Assembly: GCA_946886425.1 (NCBI GenBank)
Contig: CAMPIP010000064.1
Span: 1-11,370, forward strand
DNA length: 11,370 bases
Reading direction: 5' to 3'
Origin: an uncultured Actinomycetes bacterium
Lineage (GTDB): Bacteria; Actinomycetota; Thermoleophilia; Solirubrobacterales; 70-9
In this document: positions 1-7,446 of the stretch, piece after piece
Layout: each line of letters begins with the position of its first letter
Position numbering within the stretch: position 1 is the stretch's first letter
The notes under the pieces: model-generated
Seen by the model: the letters and a program-made list of their open reading frames with translations, nothing else
Database searches by the model: none
What the model was told of the DNA's origin: nothing
Made by a program: the position numbers and the translations under genes

Positions 1-1069
1 AGGTGGGGCCTTCGCCGGGGGCCCCGAAGGGGGTTTCGGAGTTGAACTGGGCCTCGGTGCAGACGTTCAGGCCTTCGGCCAGGGCGGGGTTGGCGGTGAA
101 GCCCTCCGGGAGGGTGACGACGGCTTTGTCGATGTCGGCGTTGGAGAGGCCCTCGGGGCTGGTCAGGCCGGGGTTGTCGGTGGCGATCGTGAAGTCGAGG
201 CCGGTCGGGGAGGTGGTGGTCTTGGCGGTCGGCTCGGCCTTCACTTCCGGTTCGAAGCCGAGCTTGCCGCAGCCGGTCATGCCAAGCGGCGCAGGAGGAA
301 CGGCTTCGTCGTGGGTGAGGGCGGAGCCAGTGGCCTGGGCGCCCTCCCAGCTGCGGCCCGCGAAGGTGGTGGCGAGGGGGCCGGTGCAGCTGCGCGGGGT
401 GGTGAGGAACGGCCTTTTCGCGATGTTGACCGCGCAGCCGCCGGCTCCGCATCCCTTCCGTTCGGAGTCGTGGCTCGAAGCCGCCGGGACTCCCCAGAGG
501 ATGACTTTCGACTCATAGACGGGGACCACGTTGGGGATGTTGGTCAGCGTTACTACCACATTGGACGGGTGCGATTCGTTCACCCGAGCGTCGAGGGTGA
601 TCGGGACGTTGGCGGCGGAGATGTGCCAGCCGAGGCTGGCGGCGGTGCCGGGAGAGGGAGCGAGGTTATAGACGGCCTCGGGGTCTTCCCGGAAGCCCGG
701 CTCCTGGAACTCGGTGTCGACGGTCCCGACCTGGGAGCTGACCGGGCAGGACTTGAGGGCGAAGTCGGCGGTGCTGCAGGTGGGCACTGCGAAGGGGTCG
801 CCGACGAAGCCCGGCACCTGGCCGACGACGAGGTCACGCGGTTCCCCGTCGGGGATTTCAATGCCCAGCGTTGAGTTGAACTTGGTGTTGAAGGCGATCG
901 TGGTGCTCATCTGGAAAGGATGGGCGCCGGCCTGGGGGACGAGCGTGCCGTCGGCGTTTTCGAACGTCATGTCGAGCTTCTCGAAGCCGAAGGCGGCCTG
1001 GGCCGCCGGGGCCGAGGAGAGCGCTGCGAGCGCGGCAACCATTCCCAACAGGATTCCGCGGCGGATCAT
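1..1069 (-). CDS. Secreted hypothetical protein of the Solirubrobacterales type, 5' part only (runs off the left edge)
   Basis: The frame stays open from ATG at 1069 to the window edge: 356 codons with no stop. Residues 1-25 form a clear signal peptide (RR near the start, hydrophobic core 6-17, cleavage after Ala-Gln-Ala at 23-25), so the product is exported. No catalytic motif is visible. The mature part looks all-beta and extracellular. It has paired cysteines (about 97 and 108, then a CGAGGC cluster near 215-220), a 'LWGVPAASSHDSERKGC' stretch near 200-215, 'PFLTTPRSCTGPL' near 227-239 and 'LPEGFTANPALAEGLNVC' near 320-337. I associate these motifs with a large family of uncharacterised secreted proteins in Solirubrobacterales; that is memory, not a search. 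The start is strongly supported: GGGAGGTG lies 4 nt upstream and the ATG overlaps the TGA of the preceding gene (ATGA). Role unknown; it is probably made together with the propeller protein before it. Confidence 0.9.
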   Translation of the reverse strand, partial: MIRRGILLGMVAALAALSSAPAAQAAFGFEKLDMTFENADGTLVPQAGAHPFQMSTTIAFNTKFNSTLGIEIPDGEPRDLVVGQVPGFVGDPFAVPTCSTADFALKSCPVSSQVGTVDTEFQEPGFREDPEAVYNLAPSPGTAASLGWHISAANVPITLDARVNESHPSNVVVTLTNIPNVVPVYESKVILWGVPAASSHDSERKGCGAGGCAVNIAKRPFLTTPRSCTGPLATTFAGRSWEGAQATGSALTHDEAVPPAPLGMTGCGKLGFEPEVKAEPTAKTTTSPTGLDFTIATDNPGLTSPEGLSNADIDKAVVTLPEGFTANPALAEGLNVCTEAQFNSETPFGAPGEGPT

Positions 1070-4000
1070 CGGGCACCTCCCTTTTTCTTATGGGCACTGG
1101 ACTTGGCCCTCTTCTTGCCCTTGCTCTTCTTCTTGGCCTTCACACAGCCGCTCTTGCCGGCCCGCTTTCTCTTGGCCTTCACCTTGACCTTGCCCTTCTT
1201 CTTGGCCTTCGGGCAGGCCCGCGGCTTCGCCTCCCTGAGGTTGCCGGCGCCCTGGAAGCTGGCCGAGGACGGGGAGACGTCAGCGGGTGGGGTCAGCGGG
1301 CCCTGGCAGGCTTCGCCTTCGCAGCCCGGTGGTGGCACGGCGCGCGGCGCGAAGCCGCCATTGACGCGGGCGGCGTAGACGTCGCGGTGGCCGTAGTCGT
1401 CGGGGACCAGGTTGGCCTGGGTGGTGAAGAAGACGCTCGAGCCATCCGGGGTGGCGTCCATGAACTCGACGTCCTCCCCATCCCGCCCGGAGCTGATCAG
1501 GCGGACGCAGCCGCCGTTCTGCTCGCTGAAGGAGGACGTGGCTTCGCTGCAGCTGCCTTCGCCCGAGGCCTCCCACTGGTAGACGTCGGCGCGGCCGTTG
1601 CTGTCGGCGGGGACGAGAGCGTCATAGGCGGTGAAGAAGACCCGCCTGCCGTTGTCGACCAGGGCCCGGGTCGGTTGGTGCTCGCTGTTCCAGCCGGGGA
1701 TCACCGCGGCGGCCCAGAAGTCGTCGGCCGTCCCTGCGGTCCCCGCGTTGACCAGCCGCCCTTCCGGCCGCCCCCCGCTCGGGCTGCAGGAGACGCAGAG
1801 CAGCTTGCCCTCGCCACCGGCAGCCACGGCGTCATAGAGGAAGACCTCGGCGTTCGCTGCGCCGCTGACCGCGTCGGCGTTGTCATAGTCGGTCACGGGC
1901 GCAGTCGCGGTGAAGGCGAGGTGCAGGCCGTCGGGGCTGACCCGGGAACTCCGAAAAGAGGGACTGGAAGCAACTGGAGTCGAAAGTGGCGAGACCCCTT
2001 CGGGCTCATCTTCTCCCCTCGCCCCATCGAGCTCGGAGAGGGTCGCCACAAAGTCAATCGGCGACCCGTCTTCGTAGAAGTAGAGATTGGATGCGCCCGC
2101 AACCGCTGCCTCGCCCTCGCTATTCGGGTCGCTGGTCAGAACCTGCCTGGAGACGAAGTAGATCCGACTCGCGTCCTCGCTGACCCCCATCACGCCGCGA
2201 ACCCCCGCGGCGATCAACTGCGAGTTGACGGTTGGTTCGCTCCCCGAGCCATCCACCGTGCCGGTGAAGAGCTGCAGGCCCACCGAGGAGTTGGCATTAC
2301 CGGTCATGTAGATGACCTTCGAGGCCTCGGGGTTGGCCGAGACGAACCGAGCCGTGTTCGAGGCGGAGACCGGGATCGTGCAGCCCTTAGCAAGCTCCGT
2401 GCACTTGCCGCCGGAGATCGCGCTCTGGGGTTCGGTTGCGTTGAGGCGCAGGTAAAGGTTTCCGGGGCCAGTTCCGTTGCCGGTGGGGCCACTGAATGGA
2501 TTCGCCGTCCAGAACACTCTCGACCCGTCGGTGGAGACAGCGTGGTGAACAGCGTCTTCGCGCGAGTTGCTCCCCAAGCTCCTCGCCCAAGCGGTCCCGG
2601 CGTTGGCGTTGTCGTTGGTCACCGAACCGTTGGGCATGACGCTGACCAGGCGCAGGGTCGAGCCCGAGGAGATGTAGAGCTGGTTGTTGCCATGGGCGGT
2701 GACGGTCGGGGTGGGTCCCGCTGGTGGCGCCGCGTAGAGCGTCCCCGCTGAGGTGGCGTCAAGTGCCACCACCGTGCCGCCGGCGTTGGTGGCGCTGAGC
2801 TGACACTGAATAGCGCTGCTCTGATCGGATTCCGTCAGGGTGTATTCGTCGCTGGTGGCGCCCCCGATCGGGGCGCCGTCGCGCAGCCACTGGTAGTCGA
2901 AGGTCGGGCTGCCCGACCAGCTGCCTTTCTCACAGGTCAGGGTCTCGCCGGTTTCGGCCTCCCCGCTAATCGCGCCGGCGCTGGCGCGCGCCGGCGGTGC
3001 GGTTCCCGGCGCTGGGGCGACGACCACGCGAGGGGAGGTCGCGAGGACCGTAGCCTCGGCATTGGCACCGGCGACTCGGCACTGGATCGCTTTGCCTTCG
3101 TCGGCAGCGCTCAGGGTGTATTCGGGGGTGGTCACCCCGATCGGGGAACCGTTGCGCAGCCACTGGTAGGCGAAGCTGGTGGCTCCCTGCCAGGTGCCGG
3201 GGGTGCAGGTCAGGGTCTGGCCTGCTTCGGGACTGCCGCTGACCTGCGGGCCGGCGCTGGCGAGCGGCAGGTTGGCCGCCACGGTAACCGAGCTGCTGAA
3301 GGCGACCGCGCCGCCGCCGGCGTTGCTGCCGGTGAGGCGACACTGCAGGCTCGCTCCCTCCTCGGCGCCGGTGAGGGTGTATTCGGAGGCGGTGGCGCCG
3401 CCGATCGCGGTGCCGTCGCGCAGCCACTGGTAGGCGAAGGTGGGGTTGCCCTGCCAGGTGCCCGGCGTGCAGGTCATGGTGGAGCCAACCGTTGGCGTGC
3501 CGCTGAGCGCCGGGGCCCCGGGAAGGGGGCTGGCATCTCCCTTTGCGCCCGGATACGGCGCCGGGGTTGCCGGCGCCGGCATCACCTGCAGGGTTTCGGT
3601 CGTGGCCAGGCTCACCCGCCCCGCTTTGGTCGCGGTCAGCTGGCACTGCAGGGTCTTGCCGAGGTCGGCGGAGACCGGGGTATAGGTGGGGTTGGTGGCG
3701 CCGCCGATCGCGGTGCCGTTGCGCAGCCAGCGGTAGGCGAGGGTGGCCTGGCTGTCCGAATAACAGACGAAGGGGGCGCGGGGGCCGCCGGAGGAGACCG
3801 CCAGCGCCGCGTTGGCGCGGAAGACGGTGCGGCTTCCGTCGGCCGTGAAGCCCTGCACGGTGGGGTAGTAGAAGGTGTCGTATGGACGAGGGCCGAAGCC
3901 GGGCGGCGGCGTCGAGGTGATCGCTTCATAGCCGGACCCACCGCAGTTGTCGCGGCGGTAGAGGTTCGGCGCCCGCTCCGGCGCCTTGGGGGTCAGCAGC

Positions 4001-6366
4001 AGTTCGGTGTCCTGCAGGACCCAGCCGTTGCAGAGGTCTGGGGTGAGCGCTTTGAAGTAGTTGCCCTCGGTGGTCGCTCCCAGCGGGTAGAGGGTGGGGA
4101 CGCTGCGCGGCGGAGAGATCGAGGCGGTGCTCCAGCCGTTGCCCTGGCGCGTGCTCAGGTACTGGCTGACCAGGAAGGAGCCCGGCGCGTCGCCGAAGGC
4201 GCGGGCGGAGCTGAAGGTCATCCGCTGGCCGGTCGGGTCGACCTGGGCGAGGCCGTATGCCCTGCTCCCGGAGACGTCGCCGTTGGCTTTGTCGAGCGGG
4301 CTGACCAGCTCGTACGCACGGCAATCCGGCAGCGTGCTCGAGGGACCAATGCGGAAGGCCGTGTTGGGGCAGCTGGCTTCCGCGGTCTGGGCGCGGGCGG
4401 TGCGGAAGCTGCGTTCCTGTCCTTCCACCGGACCGCCGCCGCCACTCTCGGCGACGAAGCGGTAGTGGTAGGTGGTTCCCGGCTGCAGGCCGGTGAGCAC
4501 CACGGCGCGGGTCAGGACCTCGCGGTCGAGGACGTCCTCGGTGAGCAGCGATCCTGGGGACGCCGGCTGGGTCATGGTGCAGCCGCCTTCGGTGCACTTG
4601 CCGGTCCCGAACTGCACGACGTAGCGGGTATCGGGCCAGAAGTGCGGGTTGATTCCCGCCTTCAGGATGGCGCTGGCGGTGTCGACCGAGCTGGCGAACT
4701 GGGATTCGATAGTCGGGGGAACCGCCGGCTGGGGGCAGACGTCGGGGTCCGGGGCACCGCCGAAGACGTTGATGGAGTTCTTGGTCGTCCCCCCTGGAGC
4801 GGAAGTGCCCACCGCCAGGTTCGTGCTCGCGAGGCCGCAGGTCGGCGGCGAGGTCGTGGCAAGGGCGATTGCGCTTTCGAAGGTCCCTTCTCCGAGCCCG
4901 TTTCCAGGACCGCTGGGATTGAGGTCGACGGGGCTGCCGGTCGACGTGAAGCTCACGACCTTCGAGGAGAAGGCCGATTCGAGGTCGATCGCGAAGACGT
5001 TGCCCGCGGAATCGAGCGCGATCCCGCGCGGATTCGGGACCGCGAGCTGGCCGATCGGACTTCCGCTGGGATCGAGCCGGCGAACGTTCGGCTTTGAGTC
5101 GGTTACGGTATTTGAACTGGTGTTGGCGAAAGCCACATAGAGGCTGCCGTCGCCGCCGACGGCCAAGGACTGAACGAGCTCTCCGGCCACGGCTCCTTCG
5201 ACCTGCCCCTTGAAGCTGCCGTCGGTGCCGAACCGCTGGATCCGGTCGGTGTCGCCGACGTAGATGGTGTCGTCGGGGCCGACGTCGATGTAGTCGCCTT
5301 GGTTGGGCAATGCGTTGGGGTTGGGGTTGGGTTTAAATTGCCAACTTCCGAACTGTCCTTCGCCAGGGCCCGGATTCCCGAAGGTGCCGGCGCCGCAGAC
5401 GTCGCCGCCGGAGACCTGGGCGGCGGTGCAGACGTCTTCGCCGGTGGTCTCGTTCACTTCGCCGCCGAACATGAGCAGGAAGTTGCCATCCGGGTCGTAC
5501 TTCTCGACCCGGTGGTTGACACGGTCGACGACGTAGAGGTCGCCGGAGGAGTCGAGCGCGATACCCAGGGCCTCAGCGAGCTGTCCAGGATTGTTCCCCG
5601 GAGAGCCCGAGCGGCACACGTCGCCGTCGGCAGGAACGCAGATCTCGTAGTTGCCGCCGTCCTGGATCGTGGTGAGGCTTGCCGCGGCGCCAACCCCCGT
5701 CAGGTCTTCCTGCTTCACTGCGAGGGTCCTAACTCCGCCGCCGAAATCGGTGTCGGCATACTGGCCGACAAATTCGATCGACCAGGGACCGCCATCCGGA
5801 CCGGAGACGTTGACGTCGCCCGGTACAAATGGGTCGGGGTACTGAATGAAGTGGGGTGCATCGACGAGGGCGGCCTGTACTTCGGCGGCCGTCGGTTTGA
5901 CACCAGGCTGGAACGCGATCGGCGCCGTCTCGGCCGCCGTCGAGCCAGCGGGATCTCCGTAACGCAGCCTGAAGCTACCGCCGGTGGCGGAGACGGAAAG
6001 CTGCTGGATCTCGTTGCGGGGAGGTTTGTTGCCGGGACCGGAGGCGACGACGCCCCAGCCGAAGGCCTTGACGAACTCACCCCAGGGGGTGAACTCTTGG
6101 ATCCGGTTGTTGCGGGAGTCGACCTCGAAGAGGTGCCCGTTGGCCGGCGAAGCAGCCAGACCGGCGGCCCAGGCACACTGGCCCCCGGCTTCTCCGTCAC
6201 CACAGAACTTCGAGAACTGCGGAAAGGTCTGGGCAGCGCGAGCCCCAGGGGCGAGACCGAGGAGAGCGAGCAGGGCAATTCCTACCGCGACAAGCACGGC
6301 GGGGCGGATTGCGGCTGCGCCGAAGTTGGCGCGGCCTGCCCTCATTGCACATTGCATGGTCTCCAT
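1066..6366 (-). CDS. Giant secreted NHL / Ig-like / TolB-type beta-propeller protein with Lys-rich C-terminus
   Basis: A 1766-residue exported protein with no recognisable enzyme site; probably a surface or extracellular binding protein. Layout: signal sequence 1-44 (hydrophobic 22-38, cleavage after ARA); NHL-type propeller about 60-500, with repeats such as 'DSSGDLYVVDRVNHRVEKYD' and 'GIALDSAGNVFAID'; fibronectin-III-like segment 549-657 ('GLQPGTTYHYRFVAES'); the 'LPDCRAYELVSP' motif near 680-690; first part of a TolB/WD40-like propeller about 700-860; four Ig-like repeats about 865-1206; the rest of the propeller about 1215-1690 ('STDGSRVFWTA', 'SPDGLHLAFTA', 'TPDGSSVFFTTQANLVPDD'); basic tail 1718-1766 with two cysteines. 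I chose ATG at 6366 because GGGGAGAG lies 4 nt upstream. An in-frame ATG at 6453 would add 29 unlikely residues overlapping the previous gene. The gene lies 47 nt after the collagen-like gene and overlaps the next by ATGA. Confidence 0.88.
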   Translation of the reverse strand: METMQCAMRAGRANFGAAAIRPAVLVAVGIALLALLGLAPGARAAQTFPQFSKFCGDGEAGGQCAWAAGLAASPANGHLFEVDSRNNRIQEFTPWGEFVKAFGWGVVASGPGNKPPRNEIQQLSVSATGGSFRLRYGDPAGSTAAETAPIAFQPGVKPTAAEVQAALVDAPHFIQYPDPFVPGDVNVSGPDGGPWSIEFVGQYADTDFGGGVRTLAVKQEDLTGVGAAASLTTIQDGGNYEICVPADGDVCRSGSPGNNPGQLAEALGIALDSSGDLYVVDRVNHRVEKYDPDGNFLLMFGGEVNETTGEDVCTAAQVSGGDVCGAGTFGNPGPGEGQFGSWQFKPNPNPNALPNQGDYIDVGPDDTIYVGDTDRIQRFGTDGSFKGQVEGAVAGELVQSLAVGGDGSLYVAFANTSSNTVTDSKPNVRRLDPSGSPIGQLAVPNPRGIALDSAGNVFAIDLESAFSSKVVSFTSTGSPVDLNPSGPGNGLGEGTFESAIALATTSPPTCGLASTNLAVGTSAPGGTTKNSINVFGGAPDPDVCPQPAVPPTIESQFASSVDTASAILKAGINPHFWPDTRYVVQFGTGKCTEGGCTMTQPASPGSLLTEDVLDREVLTRAVVLTGLQPGTTYHYRFVAESGGGGPVEGQERSFRTARAQTAEASCPNTAFRIGPSSTLPDCRAYELVSPLDKANGDVSGSRAYGLAQVDPTGQRMTFSSARAFGDAPGSFLVSQYLSTRQGNGWSTASISPPRSVPTLYPLGATTEGNYFKALTPDLCNGWVLQDTELLLTPKAPERAPNLYRRDNCGGSGYEAITSTPPPGFGPRPYDTFYYPTVQGFTADGSRTVFRANAALAVSSGGPRAPFVCYSDSQATLAYRWLRNGTAIGGATNPTYTPVSADLGKTLQCQLTATKAGRVSLATTETLQVMPAPATPAPYPGAKGDASPLPGAPALSGTPTVGSTMTCTPGTWQGNPTFAYQWLRDGTAIGGATASEYTLTGAEEGASLQCRLTGSNAGGGAVAFSSSVTVAANLPLASAGPQVSGSPEAGQTLTCTPGTWQGATSFAYQWLRNGSPIGVTTPEYTLSAADEGKAIQCRVAGANAEATVLATSPRVVVAPAPGTAPPARASAGAISGEAETGETLTCEKGSWSGSPTFDYQWLRDGAPIGGATSDEYTLTESDQSSAIQCQLSATNAGGTVVALDATSAGTLYAAPPAGPTPTVTAHGNNQLYISSGSTLRLVSVMPNGSVTNDNANAGTAWARSLGSNSREDAVHHAVSTDGSRVFWTANPFSGPTGNGTGPGNLYLRLNATEPQSAISGGKCTELAKGCTIPVSASNTARFVSANPEASKVIYMTGNANSSVGLQLFTGTVDGSGSEPTVNSQLIAAGVRGVMGVSEDASRIYFVSRQVLTSDPNSEGEAAVAGASNLYFYEDGSPIDFVATLSELDGARGEDEPEGVSPLSTPVASSPSFRSSRVSPDGLHLAFTATAPVTDYDNADAVSGAANAEVFLYDAVAAGGEGKLLCVSCSPSGGRPEGRLVNAGTAGTADDFWAAAVIPGWNSEHQPTRALVDNGRRVFFTAYDALVPADSNGRADVYQWEASGEGSCSEATSSFSEQNGGCVRLISSGRDGEDVEFMDATPDGSSVFFTTQANLVPDDYGHRDVYAARVNGGFAPRAVPPPGCEGEACQGPLTPPADVSPSSASFQGAGNLREAKPRACPKAKKKGKVKVKAKRKRAGKSGCVKAKKKSKGKKRAKSSAHKKKGGAR
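1069..1215 (-). other. Lys/Arg-rich C-terminal tail with two bracketing cysteines
   Basis: The last 49 residues of the giant protein begin at a Cys-Pro (codon 1215) and contain 21 Lys and 4 Arg, with a second cysteine 23 residues later ('KSGCVKAKKK'). There are almost no acidic residues. The segment follows a Pro/Ser-rich linker. A cationic tail on an exported protein could bind anionic wall polymers, nucleic acid or phospholipid heads; this is inference from charge only. Confidence 0.75.
1074..1081 (-). promoter_or_regulatory. Ribosome binding site for the third operon gene, inside the previous gene
   Basis: On the minus strand GGGAGGTG is followed by CCCG and ATG (1069). The same bases encode the last residues (Lys-Gly-Gly-Ala-Arg) of the upstream protein, and its TGA shares two bases with the ATG. 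This fits translational coupling and fixes the start of the downstream gene. Confidence 0.8.
2750..3772 (-). repeat. Four tandem Ig-like repeats inside the propeller gene
   Basis: Four in-frame units, in coding order about 3771-3582, 3515-3280, 3252-3018 and 2980-2750, each carry the pattern 'YQWLRDG.PIGGAT...YTL...D.G..IQC.....N' with a conserved Cys-Trp-Cys core. The DNA repeats too: 'gcgcagccactggta' starts at 2881, 3154 and 3418, with a variant at 3721, so spacings are 273, 264 and 303 bases, all multiples of three. Unit one (about 63 residues) is shorter than the others (about 76-78) and lacks the opening 'GTPTVGSTMTCTPGTW'-type strands. The family resembles bacterial Ig-like adhesin repeats that carry a WLRDG core. 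Linkers between units are Pro/Ala rich. Confidence 0.85.
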
Positions 6367-6370
6367 CGGT

Positions 6371-6378
6371 CTCTCCCC
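6371..6378 (-). promoter_or_regulatory. Ribosome binding site that decides the start of the giant propeller gene
   Basis: GGGGAGAG reads on the minus strand, 4 nt before ATG at 6366. It favours this start over the in-frame ATG codons at 6453 (inside the upstream gene) and 6357 or 6345 (poorer upstream sequence). Confidence 0.65.
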
Positions 6379-6413
6379 TGGTCTCGTCGCTGGCTCGGTC
6401 GATCTACTCGCCT

Positions 6414-7220
6414 CTAGGGAGCTGCCGGCGCCGTGACCGCCCAGGTGCCCCAACCGAAGGTTTCGGCGGGTCCCGACATTTCAAGCAAGACCCCGTATTT
6501 GCTTACGCTGGGTTCCGAGTTGGTCGGGTTAACGAATTCGAGCGCAGGGAAGGCCGGATCCGTTTTGTACAGACAGAAGTGACCAGGGGCGGCTTTTGGT
6601 TCAAGTACGGTGCCGGGGCAATTGGAGTTCGGCGCTATGTGCCCCACAGGCGGGGCGGCGAGCGGAATGTTGAATGAGACGGGGTTAAAGGCAAATTCAA
6701 GGGCGTCCACTACCACGGACCAAGTCCCCGTCTCCGTCTTACCTGCAGGCAGCGTGTCGGTGAACCCGGTTTCGCCGTTGCAGACGTTGGCCGGCTCGCC
6801 CGAGTCCTGTACTTCCACTTCGACGCCGCCGAATTCGTTGCAGGGGTTGCCCGCCGGTTCGGTTTCGGAGTCGAAGGGAGTGACCAGGGCGCTCTTGCCG
6901 GCTGCTCCCGGGGTGCCCGGAGCGCCGTTGGTCCCGTTGGTGCCGTTGGTCCCGTCCTTGCCGTTGGCGCCGGCGGCGCCGTTGTCGCCCTTGGCGCCGG
7001 CCGGTCCCTGAGGGCCAGCCGGGCCGGCGGGGCCGGGCTTGCCGGGCTTGCCCCGTGGGCCCTGCTTGGCCTTGGCCTTGCTCTTGCCCTTGGCCGAGGC
7101 GGTTGCCTGGCCGGAATCTGAAGTCGCGGCGATGGCGCCGCCGGTGAGGGCGGCTACGAGTGCGACGATCGCGACGATCAGGCCGGCGGTGCCGAGCTGC
7201 TCGCGGAATCTCGAGAGCAT
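6414..7220 (-). CDS. Collagen-like exported protein with short Gly-X-Y stalk and Cys-containing C-terminal domain
   Basis: A 268-residue protein. Residues 10-32 form a hydrophobic export signal or membrane anchor (LGTAGLIVAIVALVAALTGG). A basic Lys/Ala stretch at 44-53 precedes 19 uninterrupted Gly-X-Y triplets (54-110), including GTN three times in a row. The remaining 158 residues form a globular domain with four cysteines (127, 147 and two nearer the C-terminus) and motifs such as 'LPAGKTETGTWSV'. Collagen-like bacterial proteins usually trimerise through the Gly-X-Y region and display the globular head; I expect the same here. ATG at 7220 is preferred over TTG at 7223 because AAGGAG lies 6 nt upstream of the ATG. 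It is probably the first gene of the operon, 47 nt before the giant propeller gene. I recall similar proteins in Solirubrobacterales but know of no function. Confidence 0.88.
   Translation of the reverse strand: MLSRFREQLGTAGLIVAIVALVAALTGGAIAATSDSGQATASAKGKSKAKAKQGPRGKPGKPGPAGPAGPQGPAGAKGDNGAAGANGKDGTNGTNGTNGAPGTPGAAGKSALVTPFDSETEPAGNPCNEFGGVEVEVQDSGEPANVCNGETGFTDTLPAGKTETGTWSVVVDALEFAFNPVSFNIPLAAPPVGHIAPNSNCPGTVLEPKAAPGHFCLYKTDPAFPALEFVNPTNSEPSVSKYGVLLEMSGPAETFGWGTWAVTAPAAP
6891..7061 (-). repeat. Collagen-like Gly-X-Y tract (19 triplets)
   Basis: Nineteen perfect G-X-Y codon triplets run without a break. Triplets rich in Pro and Lys (GPR, GKP, GPA, GPQ) come first and Asn/Asp/Thr types (GDN, GKD, GTN x3) follow. 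The GTN part is repetitive in DNA ('ccgttggt' repeats on the plus strand near 6927-6950), so copy number may vary between strains. Confidence 0.92.
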
Positions 7221-7226
7221 CAATTT

Positions 7227-7232
7227 CTCCTT
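7227..7232 (-). promoter_or_regulatory. Ribosome binding site for the collagen-like gene
   Basis: AAGGAG is followed by 6 nt and ATG at 7220. The TTG just upstream would be only 3 nt from the site, so ATG is the better start. Confidence 0.7.
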
Positions 7233-7252
7233 GTCCCTTGAGCCTCTCTGCT

Positions 7253-7273
7253 GGCCGCTTCCCTAGAGCGGCC
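7253..7273 (-). promoter_or_regulatory. Hairpin in the leader of the collagen-like gene
   Basis: GGCCGC and GCGGCC form a 6-bp perfect inverted repeat around a 9-nt loop. It lies about 20 nt upstream of the ribosome binding site in the presumed 5' leader. It has no T tract, so it is more likely a leader structure or protein site than a terminator. Confidence 0.35.
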
Positions 7274-7312
7274 CGCTTGGCTCGGTTTCCCTGTGAACTG
7301 CTTCCCTGCGTG

Positions 7313-7332
7313 CGCGGTTCTGAACTACCGCG
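7313..7332 (-). promoter_or_regulatory. Second inverted repeat in the same leader
   Basis: CGCGGT and ACCGCG pair perfectly over 6 bp with an 8-nt loop. It lies roughly 19 nt downstream of the candidate -10 box, so it is either an early leader hairpin or an operator close to the promoter. Confidence 0.3.
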
Positions 7333-7350
7333 TACATCTAACAGGGAGAA

Positions 7351-7379
7351 ATGAGAACAGATTGGTTCCTGGAAGTCAA
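7351..7379 (-). promoter_or_regulatory. Candidate sigma70-type promoter for the surface-protein operon
   Basis: On the minus strand TTGACT (7379-7374), a 17-nt spacer and TCTCAT (7356-7351) resemble -35 and -10 boxes. The -35 is close to consensus; the -10 matches only four of six positions. It is the only good match in the 226-nt spacer before the collagen-like gene and would give a leader of about 125 nt. Confidence 0.4.
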
Positions 7380-7384
7380 GGGAA

Positions 7385-7411
7385 CCCTGCCGTTTACCGA
7401 CCGGGGCAGGG
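7385..7411 (-). terminator. Possible terminator hairpin after the flavin monooxygenase gene
   Basis: CCCTGCC and GGCAGGG form a perfect 7-bp stem with a 13-nt loop, 36 nt beyond the TAA at 7447. The sequence after it (TTCCCTTG) is only weakly T-rich. The large loop and poor tail make this tentative, but the place is right: end of one unit, just before the next promoter. Confidence 0.3.
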
Positions 7412-7446
7412 CGGGACGGAGGTGAGAACCCGCTCTGGAATGCCGC

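Noticed and set aside
1090..2751. 553-codon open frame on the plus strand
   Set aside because: It lies opposite the giant propeller gene, whose product has clear repeats and domains. Long antisense frames are expected in high-GC DNA, and the predicted product has no family features.
2881..3735. Regularly spaced repeats that might suggest a CRISPR array
   Set aside because: Spacings are too long and divisible by three, spacers are themselves related, and the units encode Ig-like domains.
5299..6417. 372-codon open frame on the plus strand
   Set aside because: Shadow of the NHL propeller coding strand; no recognisable domain and no ribosome binding site of note.
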